From the NCBI GenBank assembly GCA_903907905.1, contig CAIVPX010000171.1, positions 1 to 64,000 of the forward strand: a DNA stretch of 64,000 nt, given 5' to 3'. The stretch comes from an uncultured bacterium. Lineage in GTDB: Bacteria > Pseudomonadota > Gammaproteobacteria > Burkholderiales > Burkholderiaceae_E. Positions 58,477 through 64,000 of the stretch are shown here, piece after piece. Below the pieces are notes generated by a model that was given only the letters and a program-made list of their open reading frames with translations, searched no databases and was not told the origin of the DNA. The stretch's first letter is position 1. Each line of letters starts with the position of its first letter. The translations under genes and the position numbers were made by a program.

Positions 58477-59241
58477 GTGTTCTCTACCCGCCTCGGCAAC
58501 GCCCTGACCCCTGCGATCGGGGCGCTTGCCTTCATCTTCATCTGGTGGCTGGTTGCCTCGCTCAAGCTCATCGACCCGGTGCTGTTACCGTCGCCGCAAG
58601 ACTCGGCGATTGCAACCTGGGAGGGCTTTGTTCGCGGCAACCTGTTGCAGGATGCCCTGATCACGATCCGCCGCACGCTCCTCGCCTTCGGCATCGCGGT
58701 GGGGATCTGCGTGCCCCTGGGTCTGGTCCTGGGTTCGTCGGTGCGAGTCTATCGCTCGCTCGAGTTCGTGATCGATTTTTTCCGGTCCACGCCGGCTTCG
58801 GCGCTGTTCCCCCTGTTTCTGGTCATCTTGGGCGTTGGCGAGAACACCAAGATCGCGGTAGCCGCTTTCGGGGCGGGTCTGCTCATCCTGTTCAACACGG
58901 CGTACGGTGTCATGAATGCGCGCAAAACCCGCCAGGCAGCTGCCCGGGTGATGGGCGCCTCGCCACTTCGGGTCATGCTGGGGGTGACGCTGCTCGAATC
59001 GTTGCCGCAAACCTTCGTGGGCATGCGTTCCGGGGTCTCGTTTTCACTGGTGATTGTCATCGTGGCCGAGATGTTCATCGGTTCAACGGATGGGCTCGGT
59101 CAGCGGGTGATCAATGCTCAGATGATCTTCAACATGCCCGAGATGTACGCCACCATTTTCGGCGCGGGCGTGCTGGGCTACGGCCTCAATCTGGTCTTCA
59201 TCCTGATCGAGCGTCGCTTCGTGCACTGGGGTGGCAAATGA
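58477..59241 (+). CDS. ABC transporter permease (SsuC/TauC-like)
   Basis: The 254-residue membrane protein has about six hydrophobic segments. The cytoplasmic EAA-type loop reads KTRQAAARVMGASPLRVMLG, and the N-terminal end contains LLPSPQDSAIATWEGFV, typical of nitrate/sulfonate-type permeases. The start is the GTG at 58477, 25 bases after the binding-protein gene. Its stop overlaps the next start as ATGA, so the ATPase is translated in step with it. It is the membrane channel of the importer linked to the molybdenum hydroxylase. Confidence 0.9.
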   Translation: MFSTRLGNALTPAIGALAFIFIWWLVASLKLIDPVLLPSPQDSAIATWEGFVRGNLLQDALITIRRTLLAFGIAVGICVPLGLVLGSSVRVYRSLEFVIDFFRSTPASALFPLFLVILGVGENTKIAVAAFGAGLLILFNTAYGVMNARKTRQAAARVMGASPLRVMLGVTLLESLPQTFVGMRSGVSFSLVIVIVAEMFIGSTDGLGQRVINAQMIFNMPEMYATIFGAGVLGYGLNLVFILIERRFVHWGGK

Positions 59242-60074
59242 GCACTCCGAACCGAGCCGATATGGCCTCGACCGCGCGTGCCGCGTCGCCTGCGGCGACT
59301 GCAACCGACACTCACATTACCATCCGCGGGCTCACCAAAAGCTTTGCCGGGCAGCCGCTCTACACCAACTTCGATCTCGATATCCCGAAGGGGCAGATCA
59401 CTTCGATCTTCGGCCCGAACGGGTGTGGCAAGTCCACCATGATCAACATGGTGGCGGGTTTGCTGCCCATGGATTCGGGGCAGGCGCTCTTTGACGGCAA
59501 GACGCTCGAGCAGACCGTCATCGGTTATGTGTTTCAGAACTATCGCGATGCGCTCTTTCCCTGGAAGCGGGCGATCGACAACATCAAGTACCCCTTGCGC
59601 ATCGCGGGCCGCTCGCGGGGCGAGTGCGAGGCGCGCACTGAAGAACTCGTGCAGTCCTTCGATATTCGCTTCGATCTCAACCGCTATCCCTACGAGCTTT
59701 CCGGTGGTCAGCAGCAACTCGTATCGATCATGCGGTCGCTGGCGGTTCATCCTGAGGTGTTGTTTCTCGATGAGCCCTTTTCAGCGCTCGATTACGAAAT
59801 GACCCTCTTCATGCGGGACAAGTTGCAGGACATCTTCGAGGCCACGCGAACCACCATGATTCTGGTGTCGCACGATCTCGACGAGGCCGTGTACCTGGCC
59901 GATCAGGTGCTCATGCTCACGCGACGCCCGACCCGAATTGCCGAGGTCGTCCGCTTTGATGCGCCACGCCCGCGCACCCCCGCTACGCTCACCGCCGAGG
60001 CGTTCACGCGTGCCAAGGCGCGCTGTCTGGACGTCTTTCAGCGTGAGGTACAGGTCAGAGACCTGTCGATCTGA
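59238..60074 (+). CDS. ABC transporter ATP-binding protein (SsuB/TauB-like)
   Basis: The 278-residue ATPase has Walker A FGPNGCGKSTM, the Q-loop YVFQNYRDALFPW, the signature ELSGGQQQLVSIMRSL, Walker B VLFLDEPFSALD and the switch His in ILVSHDLDEAV. A 25-residue N-terminal extension rich in Ala/Thr/Ser precedes the first strand. It overlaps the permease gene by four bases and ends 17 bases before the hydroxylase FeS-subunit gene. The five genes from the binding protein to the FAD subunit thus look like one transcript joining uptake and the first oxidation. Confidence 0.92.
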   Translation: MSTPNRADMASTARAASPAATATDTHITIRGLTKSFAGQPLYTNFDLDIPKGQITSIFGPNGCGKSTMINMVAGLLPMDSGQALFDGKTLEQTVIGYVFQNYRDALFPWKRAIDNIKYPLRIAGRSRGECEARTEELVQSFDIRFDLNRYPYELSGGQQQLVSIMRSLAVHPEVLFLDEPFSALDYEMTLFMRDKLQDIFEATRTTMILVSHDLDEAVYLADQVLMLTRRPTRIAEVVRFDAPRPRTPATLTAEAFTRAKARCLDVFQREVQVRDLSI

Positions 60075-60091
60075 CAACAGGAAATTGAACG

Positions 60092-60568
60092 ATGACGATT
60101 CGTGTGTCGATGCAGGTCAACGGCAAGGCGGTCAGCCACGAGGTCGAGGAGCGTACGCTGCTCGTGCAGTTCATTCGCGAAGTACTGCGGCTGACCGGTA
60201 CTCATGTCGGCTGCGACACGGCCCAGTGCGGGGCCTGCACCGTGCATGTCGACGGACGGGCCGTCAAGAGCTGCAACCTGCTCGCCATGCAGGCCGAGGG
60301 CGCGTCGGTCACCACCATTGAGGGGCTGGCCGAGCCCGACGGCACCTTGCATCCAATGCAGGAGGCCTTCAGGGCCGAGCACGGGCTGCAGTGTGGGTAC
60401 TGCACGCCGGGCATGGTCATGAGCGCCGTCGATCTGCTCAGGCGCTTTCCGCAGCCCACCGAGGCCCAGATCCGCGAGCAACTTGACGGCAATATTTGCC
60501 GTTGTACGGGCTATCACAACATCGTCAAGGCGGTCCAGGCGGCCGCTGCCCTGGGCGAGCGTCGCTGA
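60092..60568 (+). CDS. (2Fe-2S)-binding small subunit of molybdenum hydroxylase (CoxS-like)
   Basis: The 158-residue protein carries both iron-sulfur clusters of the family. The plant-ferredoxin-type site uses Cys41, Cys46, Cys49 and Cys61 ([12 protein letters not shown]); the helical-domain site uses Cys101, Cys104, Cys136 and Cys138 (QCGYCTPGM and NICRCTGY). It passes electrons from the molybdenum centre of the large subunit to the FAD subunit. There is no signal peptide, so the enzyme is cytoplasmic. Its partner large subunit is encoded divergently upstream of the importer genes; the FAD subunit gene follows. Confidence 0.94.
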   Translation: MTIRVSMQVNGKAVSHEVEERTLLVQFIREVLRLTGTHVGCDTAQCGACTVHVDGRAVKSCNLLAMQAEGASVTTIEGLAEPDGTLHPMQEAFRAEHGLQCGYCTPGMVMSAVDLLRRFPQPTEAQIREQLDGNICRCTGYHNIVKAVQAAAALGERR

Positions 60569-60615
60569 TCGGCCCGCTCGTCCCCCTCTTCGCTTATCGT
60601 TTTACCGGAACGCGC

Positions 60616-61428
60616 ATGTATTCCTTCTCCTACCATCGTCCGGCCTCTATCGAGCAGGCAAGCGAGATGCTGACGGCCCGGCCCGAGGCAAAACTACTGG
60701 CGGGCGGTCAGAGTCTGGTTGCCAGCATGAAGCTGCGACTATCCGAGCCCTCGGATCTGATCGATCTGGGGCGTATTGCGTCGCTCAGCGGCATTCACTT
60801 TGGCAGCGAGCGCGTCACGGTGGGTGCCATGACGCGTCACGCCGAGGTGGCCGCCTCGCCCGAGTTGCGAGCCGTGCTGCCTTCGCTCGCCTCGCTGGCG
60901 GGGGGCATCGCCGATCGCATGGTGCGCAACATGGGCACGCTGGGGGGATCGGTCGCCAACAACGACCCCTCTGCCGACTACCCCAGCGCCGTGCTGGCGC
61001 TCGATGCCACGGTGCAAACCTCGCGCCGCCGAATTGCTGCCGACGACTTCTTTCTGGGCATGTTTGAGACCGCGCTCGAACCCGGCGAGATCATCACGGC
61101 GATCGAGTTCTGCATTCCACGGCGCGCGGCCTACATGAAGTTCAAGAATCCGGCCTCGCGCTATGCCGTGGTCGGGGTTTTCGTGGCCGACTTCGGCTCG
61201 TCGGTGCGCGTGGCGGTCACCGGGGCAGGCCCGGTTGTATTTCGCGTGCACGAGATGGAAGAGGCGCTTGTATCGCAGTTCTCGCCTGAGGCCATTGAAA
61301 CCATTCGTGTGCCAGCCGACGGGCTCAATGCCGATATTCACGCCGGCGCCGATTATCGTGCCGAACTGGTCACCGTGATGGCCATGCGGGCGGTCGAGCG
61401 CGCGCGGGGCGAAACGGCCGAGGGCTGA
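60616..61428 (+). CDS. FAD-binding medium subunit of molybdenum hydroxylase (CoxM-like)
   Basis: The 270-residue flavoprotein subunit has the CoxM/xanthine dehydrogenase FAD motifs: LLAGGQSLVASM near residue 28 and NMGTLGGSVANNDPSADYPS around residue 105, which together bind the FAD. It starts at ATG 60616 with MYSFSYHRPASIEQA, the usual N-terminus of the family; the open frame upstream of this ATG overlaps the FeS gene. It transfers electrons to the final acceptor, which for CoxG-linked enzymes can be the membrane quinone pool. It completes the three-subunit hydroxylase. Confidence 0.92.
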   Translation: MYSFSYHRPASIEQASEMLTARPEAKLLAGGQSLVASMKLRLSEPSDLIDLGRIASLSGIHFGSERVTVGAMTRHAEVAASPELRAVLPSLASLAGGIADRMVRNMGTLGGSVANNDPSADYPSAVLALDATVQTSRRRIAADDFFLGMFETALEPGEIITAIEFCIPRRAAYMKFKNPASRYAVVGVFVADFGSSVRVAVTGAGPVVFRVHEMEEALVSQFSPEAIETIRVPADGLNADIHAGADYRAELVTVMAMRAVERARGETAEG

Positions 61429-61469
61429 AGCAGCCAATCGATCAATCGTTTGCTGAAGGGGGCGCGTCT

Positions 61470-61967
61470 GTGGTCATCAACGGCTTGTTTCATGTCGCGA
61501 TCAAGACCAATGATCTCGAAGCTACCTGCGCGTTTTACTGTTCGGTGCTCGGGCTTCGGCAGGTGCATCGGCCCGATTTCGGTTATCCCGGGGCCTGGAT
61601 CGCCTGTCCCATGCCCGGCGGTCAGGCGATCATGCACATCTACGCAGGCGGTCCGGCACTGGGCGCTGAGGGCAAGGCAGCGCTTGGGTCAGGCGCGATC
61701 GATCATGTGTCGCTGTCCTGTTCGGGCTACCACGAGTTTCGCGAGCGCTTCGCGCGTCACGGCCTCGACTATCGCGAGTTTCTGGTGCCCGGCACCACGT
61801 TGTGGCAGCTCTTTGTCTACGACCCTAGCGGAGTTCAACTGGAACTCACCTTCGAGGGCGCTGCCGAATCGGGCCCACCGCCCGACATGTCGCCGGGGCG
61901 AGCCTACGTGGCGGGCAGCAGTTTCTTCGTGCCCGACCAATACCCGAAGCTCGGGGCGGATCGATAA
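61470..61967 (+). CDS. VOC-superfamily protein (glyoxalase/extradiol dioxygenase type)
   Basis: The 165-residue protein has two paired beta-alpha-beta-beta-beta modules of the vicinal-oxygen-chelate fold. Possible metal ligands are the His in LFHVAIKT, His in DHVSLS and Glu in VQLELTFEG, the His-His-Glu pattern of glyoxalase or single-module dioxygenases. The start is GTG 61470 with AAGGGGG upstream. It follows the FAD-subunit gene by 41 bases and is the last gene of the plus-strand importer/hydroxylase run. A role in processing an oxidised intermediate of the island is plausible; a specific reaction cannot be assigned. Confidence 0.82.
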   Translation: MVINGLFHVAIKTNDLEATCAFYCSVLGLRQVHRPDFGYPGAWIACPMPGGQAIMHIYAGGPALGAEGKAALGSGAIDHVSLSCSGYHEFRERFARHGLDYREFLVPGTTLWQLFVYDPSGVQLELTFEGAAESGPPPDMSPGRAYVAGSSFFVPDQYPKLGADR

Positions 61968-61984
61968 GGTTCAGCGGGTGGTGA

Positions 61985-62854
61985 TCAGGCGCGCCGGGCC
62001 AGCCACTGGCTGAATTCGACGCCCACTTCGTCGTGCTGCTCGCCCAGGTCGACCGTGGCCTGTAGGAAGCCCAGCTTGCTGCCGCAGTCGTAGCGGGTGC
62101 CCGAATACCGGAAGGCGAACACCTTTTCACGGCGAAGCAGCTGTGCGATCCCGTCGGTGAGCTGGATTTCCCCGCCGACCCCTCGGGGCAAGGCTTCCAG
62201 TTCCTTGAAGATGCCGTGGGTGAGAACGTAGCGCCCGGCGACCGCAAGGGTCGTGGGCGCAACCGCCGGCTCGGGCTTCTCGATGATGGCCGAGACGTCG
62301 ACGATGTTATCGGCCACCGCCTGGCCCGATACGATGCCGTAGCGGCGCGTGTGTTCGCGCGGCACATCCTGCACGGCCAGGACGCTGGAACGCCACTCGG
62401 CGAACTGTTCAACCATTTGCGCCATGACGGGCGGCTTGCCCACCATCAGGTCATCGGCCAGCAGCACCGCGAAGGCTTCTTCGCCGACCAGTTCGCGCGC
62501 GCAGAGCACCGCGTGACCCAGGCCCAGCGCGCGCGGTTGACGCACATAGGTGCAGAGCATGTCCTCGGGGGCGATCGAGCGTGCGACCGCAAGCAAGGCG
62601 TGCTTGCCTGCCACTTCGAGCTCGTTTTCGAGTTCGTAGGCGGTGTCGAAATGGTCTTCGACGCTGCGCTTGGTGCGGCCCGTGACGAAAATCATCTGCC
62701 GAATGCCGGCCGAATAGGCTTCCTCGACCGCATACTGGATGAGCGGCTTGTCAACCACGGGCAGCATTTCCTTGGCCGAGGCCTTGGTGGCCGGCAGAAA
62801 CCGGGTGCCCAGCCCCGCGATCGGGAAGACGGCCTTGCGAATGGGAGGTGTCAT
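61985..62854 (-). CDS. galU: UTP--glucose-1-phosphate uridylyltransferase
   Basis: The roughly 289-residue nucleotidyltransferase matches Gal[25 protein letters not shown] at the N-terminus, the central [11 protein letters not shown], and the mid-protein [14 protein letters not shown] and VLLADDL. It makes UDP-glucose from UTP and glucose-1-phosphate for envelope polysaccharides and sugar interconversion. ATG 62854 ([11 protein letters not shown]) gives the usual short lead before the first strand; ATG 62884 would add ten residues and has no better Shine-Dalgarno. It is a housekeeping gene and is convergent with the VOC gene, so the catabolic island probably ends here. Confidence 0.93.
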   Translation of the reverse strand: MTPPIRKAVFPIAGLGTRFLPATKASAKEMLPVVDKPLIQYAVEEAYSAGIRQMIFVTGRTKRSVEDHFDTAYELENELEVAGKHALLAVARSIAPEDMLCTYVRQPRALGLGHAVLCARELVGEEAFAVLLADDLMVGKPPVMAQMVEQFAEWRSSVLAVQDVPREHTRRYGIVSGQAVADNIVDVSAIIEKPEPAVAPTTLAVAGRYVLTHGIFKELEALPRGVGGEIQLTDGIAQLLRREKVFAFRYSGTRYDCGSKLGFLQATVDLGEQHDEVGVEFSQWLARRA

Positions 62855-62896
62855 CTTGGTCTTGGTATCGAAGGATCCCGCCATTCTAGCGGTGCG

Positions 62897-63880
62897 TCAC
62901 TGCGGCTCGATCGCCGCGCGCTTGACGGCCGTTCGCCAGAGTTCGATCTCCGACTGCAGGAAGCCGCTGACCTGCTCCGGCGTCAGGATCATGGGCTCCC
63001 AGTAGGCGTTCTGCTTGAAGAAGTCAGCGGCCTGCGGTGTGCGAAGAATCGCCACCAGGGTCTGGTTCATCTGGCCGACGATCTCCGCGGGTGTGCCGGT
63101 GCGTGCGAAGACACTCAACCAGGCGCGAAACTGATAATTGGGCAGGCCTTGCTCGGCCACCGTTGGAATGTCCTCGACCCCCGGCGCACGCTTGGGGGTG
63201 GACACGGCCAGGGCATGCACCTTACCACTGCGGATGTGCGGCACCAGCGTGACGAGTGGCTCGAACGCGAGGTCGATCGTGCCCGAGATCACCTCGGTCA
63301 CCAGTGAGGCGCTGCCCTTGTAGGGCACGAGCAGCAGATTGATGCCGCTTTCGTACATCAGGCTCTCGATGGCCACGCGCGTAAAGGCGGTAGCCGAGCC
63401 GTAGCTGTATTTGCCCGGGTGCTGACGCGCCAGCGCGATCAGCTCGGGAATGGTCTTGGCCGGGAAGCCAGGCGACACCACGAGGGCACCGCCGCCGATT
63501 GAAATGCCGCTCACCGGCACGAAGTCTTTCACCGGATCGTAGGGCAGCGACTTGAACAGGCTGACATTCGCGGCGTGCGAGGTATTGCCGCCGATGACGT
63601 AGGTGTAGCCGTCGGCGGGCTGACTCAGGGTGAAATGGGTTCCGACGACGCCATTCACGCCAGGCTTGTTTTCAATGACGACCGACTGTTTGACCACCTC
63701 GGAGAGTTTTTGCGCGAGGAATCGCGCCTGCAGATCGGTGCTGGTGCCGGGGCCGTAGGGGACGATGAAACGGATTGGGCGATTGGGGAAGGACTGCGCC
63801 AGGGCTTCGGGCGAGCCGAGCAGCACGCCGGCAAGCAGGGTGAGGCCAGTGGCCAGGGCGGTTCGGATCGGACGGTTCAA
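62897..63880 (-). CDS. Bug-family tripartite tricarboxylate transporter receptor
   Basis: The 327-residue receptor has a signal peptide (NRPIRTALATGLTLLAGVLL, then ALAQ) and the family signatures PNRPIRFIVPYGPGTSTDLQ, VVIENKPGVNGVVG and LLVPYKGSASLVTEVISG. I place the start at TTG 63880, because GGAG lies seven bases upstream and the signal peptide then has normal length; the only longer alternative is another TTG at 63925. Its closest neighbours are galU downstream and, upstream on the same strand, a partial gene that may be another receptor of the same family. Confidence 0.9.
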   Translation of the reverse strand: MNRPIRTALATGLTLLAGVLLGSPEALAQSFPNRPIRFIVPYGPGTSTDLQARFLAQKLSEVVKQSVVIENKPGVNGVVGTHFTLSQPADGYTYVIGGNTSHAANVSLFKSLPYDPVKDFVPVSGISIGGGALVVSPGFPAKTIPELIALARQHPGKYSYGSATAFTRVAIESLMYESGINLLLVPYKGSASLVTEVISGTIDLAFEPLVTLVPHIRSGKVHALAVSTPKRAPGVEDIPTVAEQGLPNYQFRAWLSVFARTGTPAEIVGQMNQTLVAILRTPQAADFFKQNAYWEPMILTPEQVSGFLQSEIELWRTAVKRAAIEPQ

Positions 63881-63921
63881 TTGGTTCTCCGGAGGGGGCA
63901 GGCCGCCAGGGCGGCTGCGGG

Positions 63922-64000
63922 TCAATTGTCGAGCACGATCTTGTTGTCGCGAATGAGGGTCGCCCGGGTGCGGCGCTCGGCGGCGAGGTACTGGTCGAAC
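63922..64000 (-). CDS. 3' end of a further minus-strand gene, possibly a Bug receptor (partial)
   Basis: Reading in from the right edge, an open frame gives the C-terminal residues FDQYLAAERRTRATLIRDNK followed by IVLDN and a TGA stop at 63924-63922. The ending, a helix with Glu-Arg/Arg and then LIRDNKIVLD, is like the C-termini of many Bug receptors. Only 25 residues are visible, so the family is a guess from this tail and from the adjacent Bug gene 42 bases downstream. The gene is cut by the window edge. Confidence 0.4.
   Translation of the reverse strand, partial: FDQYLAAERRTRATLIRDNKIVLDN

Noticed and set aside
54756..61428. Aerobic carbon monoxide dehydrogenase
   Set aside because: The large-subunit loop is AYRGAGR, not AYRCSFR, and no CoxD/E/F maturation genes are present, so CO oxidation is unlikely despite the CoxG-like neighbour.
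1..64000. CRISPR arrays, insertion sequences, prophage, tRNA or rRNA genes
   Set aside because: No spaced direct-repeat arrays, transposase motifs, cloverleaf-like genes or rRNA stretches were seen on reading both strands.

Overview
The window looks like chromosomal DNA of a high-GC betaproteobacterium of the order Burkholderiales (Alcaligenaceae/Comamonadaceae-like). The main reason is the number of Bug-type (TctC-like) periplasmic receptors: five complete ones plus a probable sixth cut off at the right edge, none with TctA/TctB membrane genes nearby. The many CoA-ester catabolic genes, GntR/FCD control and orphan solute-binding proteins agree with this. No rRNA, tRNA, CRISPR array, transposase or phage gene was seen. 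Genus is not assignable by eye.

Layout. (1) 0-8 kb: HMG-CoA-lyase-type gene, GntR/FCD regulator and acyl-CoA synthetase (+), facing an acyl-CoA dehydrogenase pair, enoyl-CoA hydratase and amidohydrolase (-). (2) 8-9.8 kb: lipoprotein di-haem cytochrome c peroxidase/MauG-type gene and a 499-base divergent control region with two sigma70-like promoters and inverted repeats. (3) 9.8-16.3 kb: alpha/beta hydrolase, Fbp/Phn-type ABC importer (binding protein, ATPase, fused double permease) and an AMP-forming acid-CoA ligase: uptake and activation of an organic acid. (4) 16.5-27.6 kb: secreted SAM methyltransferase-like protein, APC permease, class II aldolase, three solute-binding proteins of three different families without permeases, epimerase, amidase, MFS transporter. 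(5) 27.7-30.5 kb: P-type Mg2+ ATPase MgtA. (6) 30.5-33.4 kb (-): intradiol dioxygenase, 3-hydroxyisobutyrate-dehydrogenase-family enzyme, Bug receptor. (7) 33.5-36.3 kb (-): two zinc-ribbon proteins of unknown function. (8) 36.4-43 kb (-): five-gene CoA-ester operon (two acyl-CoA dehydrogenases, MaoC hydratase, Bug receptor, tandem-fused CaiB/BaiF CoA-transferase). (9) 43.2-48.7 kb: lipoprotein binding protein, Bug receptor, and a response regulator/hybrid kinase pair with a divergent Hpt protein. (10) 48.7-62 kb: molybdenum-hydroxylase island. (11) 62-64 kb: galU and one or two Bug receptors.

The most interesting region is 48.7-62 kb. It combines a CoxG-like membrane-anchored protein, an FAD monooxygenase, a cyanuric-acid-hydrolase/barbiturase-family ring-opening amidohydrolase, an amidase, an MmgE/PrpD protein, a three-subunit molybdenum hydroxylase (large subunit divergent from the FeS and FAD subunits), a TauABC-like importer and a VOC-family enzyme. 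I infer uptake, hydroxylation and hydrolytic ring opening of an N-heterocycle or cyclic imide, analogous to the oxidative pyrimidine route but with a different gene set and unknown substrate.

All calls come from reading motifs and gene context. No database search was possible. Start codons were chosen from Shine-Dalgarno spacing and the expected N-terminus of each family; alternatives are noted.
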